Source: Mobilicoccus massiliensis
Lineage (GTDB): Bacteria > Actinomycetota > Actinomycetes > Actinomycetales > Dermatophilaceae
Length of the DNA: 64,000 nucleotides
Reading direction: 5' to 3'
Assembly (NCBI RefSeq): GCF_000826525.2
Contig: NZ_LN651329.1
Location: 92,005 to 156,004, forward strand
Shown here piece by piece: positions 1 to 8,431 of the stretch; within the stretch, counting starts at the first letter, position 1, and the number at the start of each line of letters is the position of its first letter. Under the pieces are notes generated by a model, which saw only the letters and a program-made list of their open reading frames with translations, did no database searches and had not been told where the DNA came from. The translations under genes were made by a program, and so were the position numbers.

Positions 1-210
1 GTCCGGCTGCGGCAGCGGGTCACCAAGGGCCCCGGCTCCCGCGCCGCCGGAGTCGCGATGGCGTTCAAGCTCATCCAGTCCGCACAATCCCGGTGGCGGG
101 CCGTGAACGCGCCCCACCTCGTCGCCCTCGTCCGCGCCGGCGCGAAGTTCGACAAAGGCGTCCTCGTCGAACGACCCGACGAATCAAGCCCCGACGCTCA
201 CGCCGCGTAA
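1..210 (+). CDS. IS256-family (mutator type) transposase, C-terminal fragment
   Basis: Frame 1 is open from the window edge to the TAA at 208-210 and encodes the last 69 residues of a transposase. The ending RWRAVNAPHLVALVRAGA followed by LVER is the characteristic C-terminus of actinobacterial IS256-family enzymes, which move DNA with a DDE active site. The DDE residues lie upstream of the window and cannot be seen. The 5' part is missing only because the window starts inside the gene, so whether the copy is intact is unknown. Confidence 0.85.
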   Translation, partial: VRLRQRVTKGPGSRAAGVAMAFKLIQSAQSRWRAVNAPHLVALVRAGAKFDKGVLVERPDESSPDAHAA

Positions 211-240
211 CCCACCGATCCACAGGTCTTGACAATTACT
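1..240 (+). mobile_element. Right end of an IS256-family insertion sequence (partial)
   Basis: The transposase stop is followed by a short A+T-richer tail (about 211-240) containing CACAGGTCTTGACAATTACT, which looks like the terminal inverted repeat of actinobacterial IS256 elements. The exact end and the target duplication cannot be fixed without the left end. The element stops about 30 bp from the metA stop codon, so any original metA 3' flank has been displaced. Confidence 0.6.
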
Positions 241-269
241 CCCTCCTGGGTGCTCCTAGGCGCTCCTCG

Positions 270-1214
270 TCAGTCCTCGTCGTCGGAGAGGCTGCCGGCC
301 GTGATCGTCGTGCGGTCGAACGGGGTGCGCTGGTAGACGCTGTAGTTGAGCCAGTTGGCGTAGAGCAGGAAGCCGTGGGAGCGCCACGACTGCCGCGGCC
401 GCTGCGTGGGGTCGTCGTGGGGGAAGTAGCGGCGCGGCACCTCGATCTGCCTGCCCTGGGCGATGTCGCGTTCGTACTCGCCGGCCAGTGTGTCGGCGTC
501 GTACTCGGGGTGACCGGTGACGTAGATCTGTCGGCCGTCGCGGCTCGCGGCGAGGTAGAGCCCGGCCTCGTCGGAGGTGGCGATGACCTCGAGAGCCGGC
601 TCGGCCTCGACGTCGGCGATACGCGTGCCGGTGTGCCGGGAGTGGGGGGCGAAGAACGTCTCGTCGAACCCGCTGACGATCCGGGCCCTCGGGGCGAGGA
701 CGTCGTGCTCGAACACCCCGAACATCTTGGCGTCGAGCTCGACCTTGTCGATGCCGAAGTACCGGTACAACGCGGCCTGCGCGCCCCAGCAGACGTGCAT
801 CGTCGACCACACGTTCGTCCGGCTCCAGTCGAGCAGCTCACACAGCTCGGGCCAGTAGTCGACCTCTTCGAACCGGAGCTTCTCGACCGGTGCGCCGGTG
901 ATGATGAGCCCGTCGAACGTCTCGTCGCGCACGTCGTCGAAGCTGCGGTAGAACGCGTCGAGGTGCTCGGGGGCCGTGTTGCGTGACTCGTGGGTGCGCA
1001 TCGTCAGCAGAGTGATCTCGACCTGCATCGCCGTGTTGCCGAGCAGCCGCAACAACTGGGTCTCGGTCGCGATCTTCGTGGGCATGAGGTTGAGGATCGC
1101 GATGGACAGCGGCCGGATGTCCTGATGATCCGCGCGCTCGCGCGACATGACGAAGATGTTCTCCTCCGCCAGGGTGCGCCGGGCGGGCAGAGAGTGCGGA
1201 ATGTTGACGGGCAC
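270..1214 (-). CDS. metA: Homoserine O-acyltransferase (MetA family, probable acetyltransferase)
   Basis: Activates the hydroxyl of L-homoserine by acyl transfer, the first committed step of methionine synthesis in the cytosol. The 314-residue length matches the family. Cys142 (in MHVCWGAQ), His235 and Glu237 (in VTGHPEYD) fall at the canonical catalytic positions. Residue 111 is Glu (TGAPVEKL) where E. coli MetA has Gly; in Bacillus cereus MetA, Glu at this site favours acetyl-CoA over succinyl-CoA, so this is probably an acetyltransferase despite its name. The GTG start was chosen because it gives the MPVNIPHSLPA family N-terminus and has GGAG eight bases upstream. The frame stays open further upstream but without MetA-like sequence. 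An IS256 end lies just past the stop codon. Confidence 0.93.
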   Translation of the reverse strand: MPVNIPHSLPARRTLAEENIFVMSRERADHQDIRPLSIAILNLMPTKIATETQLLRLLGNTAMQVEITLLTMRTHESRNTAPEHLDAFYRSFDDVRDETFDGLIITGAPVEKLRFEEVDYWPELCELLDWSRTNVWSTMHVCWGAQAALYRYFGIDKVELDAKMFGVFEHDVLAPRARIVSGFDETFFAPHSRHTGTRIADVEAEPALEVIATSDEAGLYLAASRDGRQIYVTGHPEYDADTLAGEYERDIAQGRQIEVPRRYFPHDDPTQRPRQSWRSHGFLLYANWLNYSVYQRTPFDRTTITAGSLSDDED

Positions 1215-1385
1215 GTGGTGTCTCCGGATCGAGCGGTCGGTGTGGCCTCGTGGCCGTGAAGCCGTCGCCACGATAGTGGGCGCGGCTCGTCGCCCTCCGG
1301 GGAGTTCGCCTGGTGGGCCGGGGGAAGGCGCAAAGGACCGGTCCTCACCTCGTCGCGCCTCCGACTCCGCGCAGGGTCGAGGGGT

Positions 1386-1410
1386 GCCGGAAACGACGGC
1401 TGTCTCGGCG
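1386..1410 (+). repeat. Solo half-copy of the GAGACAGCCG inverted-repeat family
   Basis: These 25 bases (GCCGGAAACGACGGCTGTCT onward) match the right arm of the long hairpin at 15931-16017 with one mismatch over the shared core. No inverted partner is visible within about 200 bp. The repeat sits 13 bp beyond the stop codon of the SGNH hydrolase gene and upstream of metA. Confidence 0.7.
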
Positions 1411-1422
1411 GGGTCGGGCGAC

Positions 1423-2316
1423 TCAGGCGGGGGCCGACGGGCCAGGGCGCGTCGATCCGCCTGGCTCGTGCCCGTCACCCTGCTCGCGCTCACCACCCCG
1501 CTCGCGCTCGCCACCCTGCTCGGGTTCGAGCGTGAGCGGCGCGATGCGCGGTCGCTTGGGTGCGATGCCGTCTCCCGAGCTCTGTCCGCGGATGCGCCGA
1601 ACGATCCACGGGCGCAGGTGGGTCCGGGCCCACTCCCGGTCGGCGGCGAGCGATTCCCACCGCGACAACGGCGAGGCGGCGGGCAACGGCTCCCGCCACG
1701 ACTCCGCGTCCTCACTCACGCCGAGCGTGTAGGCGGCCTGCGCGGCGATGCGGGCGTGCCCCTCGGGGGAGAAGTGGATGCGGTCCTCGGCCCACATGCG
1801 CGGATCGCGCAGCGGCCGCAGGTTCCACAGGTCGAGCACGTAGCACTCGTGCCGACTCGCGACGCCCCACAGCCCCGCCGTGAACTCCGCCATGCGCGGG
1901 TTGACGCGACCCACGATCGGGGACTCGCTCACGTTGGGGGAGGTGACGAGCAGCACGTCGGCCCCCGTCTCCTTGATACGGATGACCGCGTCCTCGAGCT
2001 GGTCGACGACGTCGTCGATGCTCACCTTGGCCCGCAGGCAGTCGTTGCCGCCCGCGCAGAAGCTCACGAGGTCGGGAGTGAGCTCCAGTGCGGCGTCGAC
2101 CTGCGGCCCGGCGACATCGGCGATGAGCCGGCCGCGGATCGCGAGGTTGGCGTAGCCGAACTCGGCGCCTGCCTGCGCGTTGTGGGCCGCGAGGTACGCG
2201 GCGAGGCGGTCGGCCCAGCCGGCGAAGGCGCCCGGCTGGTCGGGGGAGGGATCCATGAGTCCCTCGGTGAACGAATCACCCACGGCGACAAAACGTTCCC
2301 AGGTCCGTGTCTCCAC
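1423..2316 (-). CDS. SGNH/GDSL-family hydrolase, cytoplasmic
   Basis: A 297-residue serine hydrolase of the SGNH superfamily; substrate unknown (esters of lipids or sugars are typical). The blocks run in the expected order: the nucleophile motif FVAVGDSFTEG near the N-terminus, an Asn block GGND in the middle, and the Asp-His pair in DRIHFSPEGH. There is no signal peptide, so the protein is probably cytosolic, unlike the secreted SGNH protein at 54906. The C-terminal 35 residues are a low-complexity Gly-Glu-Arg tail with tandem GGERE units. The GTG start begins the conserved region; it has no Shine-Dalgarno, but TAGCCT lies seven bases upstream, which fits a leaderless mRNA. It lies between glgB and metA on the same strand, with no obvious functional link. 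Confidence 0.85.
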   Translation of the reverse strand: METRTWERFVAVGDSFTEGLMDPSPDQPGAFAGWADRLAAYLAAHNAQAGAEFGYANLAIRGRLIADVAGPQVDAALELTPDLVSFCAGGNDCLRAKVSIDDVVDQLEDAVIRIKETGADVLLVTSPNVSESPIVGRVNPRMAEFTAGLWGVASRHECYVLDLWNLRPLRDPRMWAEDRIHFSPEGHARIAAQAAYTLGVSEDAESWREPLPAASPLSRWESLAADREWARTHLRPWIVRRIRGQSSGDGIAPKRPRIAPLTLEPEQGGERERGGEREQGDGHEPGGSTRPGPSAPA

Positions 2317-2323
2317 GAGGCAC

Positions 2324-2329
2324 AGGCTA
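2324..2329 (-). promoter_or_regulatory. -10 element TAGCCT for leaderless SGNH hydrolase mRNA
   Basis: TAGCCT is followed by seven bases and then the GTG start. This places transcription start at or next to the start codon, and no ribosome binding site is present. No clear -35 was identified. Confidence 0.45.
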
Positions 2330-2392
2330 CCAGCGGGTACAACGGTCGCCACCAGAGCGCGACCGCCGCCACAGCACGACCGCCGCGGCCCC

Positions 2393-2464
2393 GACACGGA
2401 AGATGGGATGGCAGCCGACGTGGGGTGATCACCCCGGCGTCGCCGCCATCCCATCTTCCGTGTC
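2393..2464. repeat. 72-bp near-perfect palindrome, GGATGGGATGG family copy 1; likely glgB terminator
   Basis: Perfect 20-bp arms (2393-2412 and 2445-2464, left arm GACACGGAAGATGGGATGGC) flank a centre that is itself palindromic (GGGGTGATCACCCC at 2422-2435, bordered by CGACG and CGTCG). It starts 41 bp past the glgB stop and has no T-run. A related copy with the same arm core and centre lies at 63896-63967, so this is a repeated element and not only a local terminator. Confidence 0.85.
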
Positions 2465-2505
2465 ACGGAACGCGTGAGGCGCGTCCGGGCCGGATCAACC
2501 GCCGA

Positions 2506-5500
2506 TCAGCTCAGGCCCTCACTGCTCGACGGCATGTCAGCCGTCGGAGTGTCGCGGAGCTCGGCCTGCGACAGACGACTGCGCACGGCGTCCTCCTCGA
2601 CGACCGGGGTGCGGCTCAGCTCCGGACGTGGAACACCCGGAGTCTGGGCCTGCGGCGCCTCGCCCTCACCGTCGACGACCGGCTCGAACCAGACGGCCGA
2701 CAGCTTCTGCATCGTCACGAGCGCCGAGTACGGCTGGCCGTGCCACGGCACGTCCTCCGCGACGATCTCGCCGAGGTTGCCCACGCCCGCGCCGCCGTAC
2801 TGCTCCGCGTCGGTGTTGAGCACCTCGCGCCACACGCCCGGCCGCGGCAGACCGATGCGGTACTGGTGGTGCTCCATGCCGCTGAAGTTGACGACGGCGG
2901 CGAGCGTCGGCCGGTCACCGCGCTCGTCGGGCTTGCCGAACCGCAGGTAGGAGTAGGTGTTGCCGCTCGCGTCGTTGGCGTCGATCCAGGAGAAGCCCTC
3001 CCAGTCGTTGTCGAGTTCCCACAACGCCGGATGCGACGAGTACAGCTCGTTGAGGTCGCGGACGAGCGACTGCATGCCCTGGTGCGGCGCGTGGTCGAGC
3101 AGCCACCAGTCGAGGCTGCGGGAGTCGGCCCACTCGCTCTCCTGCGCGAACTCGCTGCCCATGAACAGCAACTGCTTGCCGGGGTGGCTCCACATGAACG
3201 CGTAGTAGGCGCGCAGGTTGGACAACTGCTCCCACCGGTCGCCCGGCATCTTGCGCAGCATCGAGCCCTTGCCGTAGACGACCTCGTCGTGGCTGATCGG
3301 CAGGACGAAGTTCTCGCTGTACGCGTACACCATCGAGAAGGTGATCTGGTGGTGGTGGTACTGCCGGTAGATCGGCGCGAGCTCGACGTAGCCGAGCGTG
3401 TCGTGCATCCAGCCCATGTTCCACTTGAGGCCGAAGCCCAGGCCGCCCATGTAGGTGGGCTTGGTGACGCCCGCCCAGCTCGTCGACTCCTCGGCGATGG
3501 TCACGGCGCCGGGGTAGCGGCGGTAGAGCGTCGCGTTGGTCTCCTGCAGCAGCTGCACGGCCTCGAGGTTCTCGCGGCCACCGAACTGGTTGGGGTACCA
3601 CTCGCCGTCGTTGCGCGAGTAGTCGAGGTAGAGCATGGAGGCCACGGCGTCGACGCGCAGGCCGTCGATGTGGAACTCCTCGATCCAGTAGGAGGCGTTG
3701 GCCACGAGGAAGTTGCGTACCTGCGGGCGACCGAAGTCGAAGATGTAGGTGCCCCAGTCCTTGTGCTCGCCGCGCCGCGGGTCCGGGTGCTCGTAGAGCG
3801 GCTCGCCGTCGAAGCGACCGAGCGCGAACCCGTCCTTGGGGAAGTGCGCCGGGACCCAGTCGAGGATGACGCCGATGCCCTCCTGGTGGAGGCGGTCGAC
3901 GAGGTGACGGAACTCGTCGGGAGAGCCGAACCGGGAGGTCGGTGCGTAGTACCCGGTGACCTGGTACCCCCAGCTCGGGCCGTAAGGGTGCTCGGCCACG
4001 GGCAGGAACTCGACGTGGGTGAACCCCAGGTCCTTGACGTAGTCGACCAGCTGTTCGGCGAGCTCGCGGTAGCTCAGCCCCTGACGCCAGGAGCCCAGAT
4101 GCACCTCGTAGGTGCTCATCGGGCGGTTCTGCGGCTCGGCGTGACTCGAACGCTGCGCCAGCCAGTCGGAGTCGTTCCACTCGTAGTGCGACTCGGTGAC
4201 GACCGAGGCCGTGGCGGGCGGGCACTCGGTGGCCCGGGCGAGAGGATCGGCCTTGGTGCGCCAGTAGCCGTCGCGGCCGAGGATCTCGTACTTGTACGTC
4301 GTGTTCTCGCCGACGCCGGGGATGAACAGCTCCCACACACCCGTGCTGCCGAGGGCACGCATCGGGTACGCCTGGCCGTTCCAGTTGTTGAACTCTCCGA
4401 CGACGCGGATCGCGCGGGCGTTGGGCGCCCACACCGCGAACGAGGTGCCCCTGACCGGCCCGAGCTGACCGCCGGGATACTCGCGCACGTGGGAGCCGAG
4501 CACCTTCCACAGCTCCTCGTGGCGGCCCTCGCCGATGAGGTGCAGGTCGATGTCGCCGAGCGTGGGCCAGAAGCGGTAGGGGTCGTCCTGGCGCAGCTCG
4601 TCGCCGCCCTCATAGGTGACGAGGAGGCGGTAGTCGTCGACGCGGCCGTCGATGTGCGCCAGCCAGATGCCCTCGTGCTCGTGCACCATCTCGTGCCGCG
4701 GGCCGTCGGCGAGTTCGACGACGACGCTCTTGGCGAGCGGGCGCAGGGCGCGGATCGTCGTTCCGTCGCCGTGCGGGTGCGCACCGAGCACGCTGTGCGG
4801 GCTGCCGTGTCCGCCACGCACGAGGAGGTCGAGCTCGGGCAGGTGTACGTGGAGGGCCTCGGGGACGATCGCCCGCGGCACGGGATCCTCGGTCGTCTCC
4901 GTGACGGCCGCGCCGGCGGTCTCCGCCCCGCCTGCCACCTGGGCGCCGCTCAGGGTGTCACCGGTCGCCGACGACGAGGCGACGCGCACGGCCGTTCCCT
5001 CGGCGGGCGCCTGAGCCGGGGCGACGGTGGGCTCGGCCTGGCCTGACGTGCCGCCACCGGTGATGCCGTCGCCTCCGGCAGTCTCGGCAGGGCTGGTCTG
5101 GCGGGTGGGGTCGGTGGATTCGGACACCGGCGTCACGCTCCTTCGGACGATTGTGTCGTGCGGGTCGGTCGTGTCGTTCGTTTCGTGCGTGTCGTGGGGA
5201 TGGGTCGTCTGCGTCTCCACGTGTGTGTCTTCAGTGGCCGACGCGTGCGACTCGCCCTCGTGTTCGGCTTCATAGGCCTCGCAGAGGGTGGCGACCGCCT
5301 CGGCCGGGATCGTCACCCACGCCGGGCGGTTGCGGGCCTCGTACGTCACCTCGTAGAGCGCCTTGTCGAGCTCGAGGGCACGCAGGAGCGCCGCGGACTG
5401 CGGGTCGCGGGGGTCCGAGCCGTGGGCGGCGTAACCGTCGAGGAAGGCCTCGCGAGCGGCGTCGGCCCAGGCCCGCCCCTCGGCGGCGGTCGGTCGAGCG

Positions 5501-6735
5501 GGGACCTCCTCGCCGCCGGTCGCCTCGGCGGGCTCGGCGGCCTCCTTGGCGAGCGTGCCCGCGACGTAGTCGAACGAGCGCAACATGCCCGCGACGTCGC
5601 GTAGGGCGAGGTCGGGCTCGAGGCGCTCGGCCATGGGGCGCAGCGGCTCGCCCTCGAAGTCGAGGACGACCCAACCCCGATCCGGCACGTCGAGCACCTG
5701 ACCGAGGTGGTAATCGCCGTGGACCCGTTGCAGGTCGGGCCACTGCGCACGGATGCCGGCGGCCTCGACCCGGTCGACGCTCTCGGCGAGACCGGCGGGC
5801 TGGGGGTACTCGGCGAACGCGGTCTGCGCGCGCTCGCGGAAGCTGCGGGCCAGCGCCACGCGGTCGCTCTCCTCGGCCGGCCGCGTGGGCATGACCTCGG
5901 CGAGCGCGACGTGGATGCGCGCGGTGGCCTCGCCGAGGGCCCGGGCGCGCTCGGTGAAGTCCTCGCCCCGGCGGGCGGCGGCGAGCGCGACCCGCCAGGC
6001 GTCCTGCGTGCCCGGCAGAAACTCGCTGGCGAACGCGAACGGGCCCGTGGCCTGTGCGCCCTCGACCTCCGCGTCGAGCCAGACGCCGTCGATCGACCCG
6101 AGCGGTGCCGGCACGAGGGTGCTGCCGGCCCGGGCGAGCGCCGTTTGCAGGACGACGTCGGGGTTCTGGCCGTGCTGCAGCACTCGGAAGACCTTGCAGA
6201 TCACCGGCGCCTCGCGGCCGTCGCCGGTGCGGGTGTCGATGATGATCGAGGTGTTCGACTGCTCGCCGCTGAGCACGCGGGAGGAGAGCACCTCGCGGGT
6301 GTCGGCCGGGTCGAGGGGACGACCGACGATCGAGGGGTCGGGTTCGTGCGAGATCGTCGCGTGTTGCGGCTGCTCCCGGCCGGTGAGGAGGCCGAGCAGC
6401 AGCGCGGCGTACACCGGGTCGTGCGGGGCGTCGTAGACGTACCGCAGGCCGAGCACGCTGTGCTCCATCGTGCCGATGAGCGCACGCTCGGCCCCGGTCA
6501 GCGGCTCGGGACGGTAGGTCACCGGCACCTGGTAGACGACCGGGTGCGGCCCGGAGTCGTCGGAGACGATCAGGGTCTCGACCCCGACCTCGCCGGCCGG
6601 GTCGTCGAGGCGGTACCCGCCGAGGCGCCGCAACTCGGGAGGCGTCGAGCTGCCGTACCAGCGTTGGAACGGCATCCACGCCGCGAGCAGCTCGAGCTTG
6701 GTCGGAAACAGGGCCGCGTCGTAGATCTTCGACAT
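2506..6735 (-). CDS. Maltokinase-GlgB fusion (maltose 1-kinase / 1,4-alpha-glucan branching enzyme)
   Basis: One uninterrupted 1409-residue frame carries two GlgE-pathway enzymes. Residues 1 to about 488 are maltokinase (Mak/Pep2), which makes maltose 1-phosphate with ATP; it has the kinase catalytic motif HGDYHLGQ near residue 337 and the DFEGEP metal motif after it. About 140 low-complexity residues follow, first His/Thr/Asp-rich ([18 protein letters not shown]), then Gly/Ala/Thr-rich. From about residue 628 comes a full GlgB with N-terminal modules and a GH13 domain: nucleophile in [12 protein letters not shown] (near 1027), acid/base in AEESTSW (near 1078) and [11 protein letters not shown] (near 1145). 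The ATG overlaps the treS stop (ATGA). TreS-maltokinase fusions are well known; this partner is unusual. A Shine-Dalgarno inside the linker could also give separate GlgB. Confidence 0.9.
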   Translation of the reverse strand: MSKIYDAALFPTKLELLAAWMPFQRWYGSSTPPELRRLGGYRLDDPAGEVGVETLIVSDDSGPHPVVYQVPVTYRPEPLTGAERALIGTMEHSVLGLRYVYDAPHDPVYAALLLGLLTGREQPQHATISHEPDPSIVGRPLDPADTREVLSSRVLSGEQSNTSIIIDTRTGDGREAPVICKVFRVLQHGQNPDVVLQTALARAGSTLVPAPLGSIDGVWLDAEVEGAQATGPFAFASEFLPGTQDAWRVALAAARRGEDFTERARALGEATARIHVALAEVMPTRPAEESDRVALARSFRERAQTAFAEYPQPAGLAESVDRVEAAGIRAQWPDLQRVHGDYHLGQVLDVPDRGWVVLDFEGEPLRPMAERLEPDLALRDVAGMLRSFDYVAGTLAKEAAEPAEATGGEEVPARPTAAEGRAWADAAREAFLDGYAAHGSDPRDPQSAALLRALELDKALYEVTYEARNRPAWVTIPAEAVATLCEAYEAEHEGESHASATEDTHVETQTTHPHDTHETNDTTDPHDTIVRRSVTPVSESTDPTRQTSPAETAGGDGITGGGTSGQAEPTVAPAQAPAEGTAVRVASSSATGDTLSGAQVAGGAETAGAAVTETTEDPVPRAIVPEALHVHLPELDLLVRGGHGSPHSVLGAHPHGDGTTIRALRPLAKSVVVELADGPRHEMVHEHEGIWLAHIDGRVDDYRLLVTYEGGDELRQDDPYRFWPTLGDIDLHLIGEGRHEELWKVLGSHVREYPGGQLGPVRGTSFAVWAPNARAIRVVGEFNNWNGQAYPMRALGSTGVWELFIPGVGENTTYKYEILGRDGYWRTKADPLARATECPPATASVVTESHYEWNDSDWLAQRSSHAEPQNRPMSTYEVHLGSWRQGLSYRELAEQLVDYVKDLGFTHVEFLPVAEHPYGPSWGYQVTGYYAPTSRFGSPDEFRHLVDRLHQEGIGVILDWVPAHFPKDGFALGRFDGEPLYEHPDPRRGEHKDWGTYIFDFGRPQVRNFLVANASYWIEEFHIDGLRVDAVASMLYLDYSRNDGEWYPNQFGGRENLEAVQLLQETNATLYRRYPGAVTIAEESTSWAGVTKPTYMGGLGFGLKWNMGWMHDTLGYVELAPIYRQYHHHQITFSMVYAYSENFVLPISHDEVVYGKGSMLRKMPGDRWEQLSNLRAYYAFMWSHPGKQLLFMGSEFAQESEWADSRSLDWWLLDHAPHQGMQSLVRDLNELYSSHPALWELDNDWEGFSWIDANDASGNTYSYLRFGKPDERGDRPTLAAVVNFSGMEHHQYRIGLPRPGVWREVLNTDAEQYGGAGVGNLGEIVAEDVPWHGQPYSALVTMQKLSAVWFEPVVDGEGEAPQAQTPGVPRPELSRTPVVEEDAVRSRLSQAELRDTPTADMPSSSEGLS
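5125..5143 (-). promoter_or_regulatory. Internal ribosome binding site and GTG start candidates for separate GlgB
   Basis: AAGGAG (5138-5143) lies inside the maltokinase-GlgB linker. An in-frame GTG at 5125-5127 follows after ten bases, and another at 5134-5136 after one base. Initiation at 5127 would yield an 873-residue GlgB alongside the fusion. The site looks like the relic of an ancestral glgB start whose upstream stop codon has been lost. Confidence 0.5.
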
Positions 6736-8426
6736 CACTGCACCTCCACCGCGAGCCAGAAGAAGTCCCGCGAGCCGAGGGTGAGGTGCACGCGACCGTC
6801 GTCGCCGACGCGGGGGAATCCCGATCCGCCGAAGAGGTCCTTGAGGGTCGCTCCCGCGAACCGCTCGGGCAGCTGCACCACCCCGGACTGGGGGCGGGAG
6901 GCGACGTTGTTGACGCAGAGCACGACCTCGTCGTCCTCGCCGCGATCGGTGGTCTCGCGGACGAACGCGAGGATCGCCTCGTTGTCGACCTCCTGCACCT
7001 CGAAGCTGCCGAGGCCGAACACCGGGTGCTGCTTGCGCATGTGCAACATGGCCCGCACCCAGTGCAGCAACGAACTCGAGTGCGCCATCTGTGCCTCGAC
7101 GTTGACGTTGTTGTGGTGGTAGACGAGCGACTGGATCACCGGCAGGTAGAGCTTGCCGGGGTCGGCGGTGGAGAAGCCGGCGTTGCGATCCGGCGTCCAC
7201 TGCATGGGCGTGCGCACCGCGTCGCGGTCCTCGAGCCAGATGTTCTCGCCCATGCCGATCTCGTCGCCGTAGTAGAGGTACGGCGAGCCCGGCAGCGAGA
7301 GCAGCAGCGCGTGCATGAGCTCGATCTCGGCGCGGCTGTTGTCGAGCAACGGCGCGAGCCGGCGGCGGATGCCGACGTTGGCGCGCATGCGCGGGTCGGG
7401 GGCGTACCAGGCGTACATCGCCGAACGCTCCTCGGGCGTGACCATCTCGAGCGTGAGCTCGTCGTGGTTGCGCAGGAACGTGCCCCACTGCGTGCCCTTG
7501 GGGATCGGCGGGGTCTCGGCGAGCACGTCGATGATCGGCGTCGCCTTCTCCTCACGCACCGCGCGGAACAGCCGCGGCATCACGGGGAAGTGGAAGCACA
7601 TGTGGCATTCCGGGGCCTCCTCGGTGCCGAAGTAGTCGACGACCTCGTTCGGCATCTGGTTGGCCTCGGCCAACAGGATGCGCCCGGGGTACTCCTCGTC
7701 GACCATGCGGCGGATCTCCGCGACGTACTCGTGCGTCCGGGGGTGGTTCTCGCCGTTGTGGCCCTCCTCCTCGAAGAGGTAGGGGATGGCGTCGAGCCGG
7801 GCGCCGTCGACCCCGAGGTCCATCCAGAACCGGATGACGTCGAGGATCGCCTGGCGCACCTTGGGGTTCTCGAAGTTGAGGTCGGGCTGGTGGCTGAAGA
7901 ACCGGTGCCAGAAGAACTGGCGCCGCACCGGGTCGAAGGTCCAGTTCGAGACCTCGGTGTCGACGAAGATGATGCGGGCGTCACCGTACTTGGTGTCGTC
8001 GTCGCTCCACACGTAGAAGTCGCCGTACGGGCCGTCGGGATCCGAACGGCTCGCCTGGAACCACGGGTGCTGGTCGCTGGTGTGGTTGACGGGGAAGTCG
8101 ATGAGGATGCGGATGCCGCGTGCGTGCGCCTGGGTGATGAGCTCGGAGAACTCCGGCAGGGTGCCGAACTCCGGCAGCACGGCGGTGTAGTCGCTGATGT
8201 CGTACCCGCCGTCGCGCAGCGGGGAGGCGTAGAACGGCGGGATCCACAGGCAGTCGATACCGAGCCATTGGAGGTAGTCGAGCTTGCCGATGAGACCCGC
8301 GAAATCGCCGCTGCCGGAGCCCTTGGAATCGGCGAAGCCGCGCACGAGCGCCTCGTAGAACACGGCGGTGCGGAACCATTCCGGGTCGTAACCGACCCCT
8401 TGGCTCGAGGTGAGGCTGGTGGTCAT
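6735..8426 (-). CDS. treS: Trehalose synthase (maltose alpha-D-glucosyltransferase)
   Basis: Interconverts trehalose and maltose by intramolecular transglucosylation; in the GlgE pathway it supplies maltose to maltokinase. The 563-residue GH13 protein begins with the TreS-typical [19 protein letters not shown]. The catalytic Asp lies in [18 protein letters not shown] (near residue 210), the acid/base Glu in [12 protein letters not shown] and the third acid in LRNHDEL. The ATG is preceded by GGAGG at eleven bases and lies five bases after the glgE stop. Its own TGA overlaps the ATG of the maltokinase-GlgB gene, so the three genes are almost certainly cotranscribed and translationally coupled. 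In many actinobacteria TreS is fused to maltokinase; here it is separate and maltokinase is joined to GlgB instead. Confidence 0.96.
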   Translation of the reverse strand: MTTSLTSSQGVGYDPEWFRTAVFYEALVRGFADSKGSGSGDFAGLIGKLDYLQWLGIDCLWIPPFYASPLRDGGYDISDYTAVLPEFGTLPEFSELITQAHARGIRILIDFPVNHTSDQHPWFQASRSDPDGPYGDFYVWSDDDTKYGDARIIFVDTEVSNWTFDPVRRQFFWHRFFSHQPDLNFENPKVRQAILDVIRFWMDLGVDGARLDAIPYLFEEEGHNGENHPRTHEYVAEIRRMVDEEYPGRILLAEANQMPNEVVDYFGTEEAPECHMCFHFPVMPRLFRAVREEKATPIIDVLAETPPIPKGTQWGTFLRNHDELTLEMVTPEERSAMYAWYAPDPRMRANVGIRRRLAPLLDNSRAEIELMHALLLSLPGSPYLYYGDEIGMGENIWLEDRDAVRTPMQWTPDRNAGFSTADPGKLYLPVIQSLVYHHNNVNVEAQMAHSSSLLHWVRAMLHMRKQHPVFGLGSFEVQEVDNEAILAFVRETTDRGEDDEVVLCVNNVASRPQSGVVQLPERFAGATLKDLFGGSGFPRVGDDGRVHLTLGSRDFFWLAVEVQ

Positions 8427-8431
8427 CGGGT

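Noticed and set aside
1215..1422. SAM riboswitch upstream of metA
   Set aside because: The leader was read for the conserved SAM-I/IV core elements and none was found; only a TATCGT -10-like site and the repeat arm are evident.
1147..5046. A very long open frame on the plus strand opposite the SGNH hydrolase and glgB genes
   Set aside because: It is the mirror of genes on the other strand in G+C-rich DNA, with Arg/Ala/Val-rich sequence and no recognisable domain. The minus-strand genes have clear catalytic motifs.
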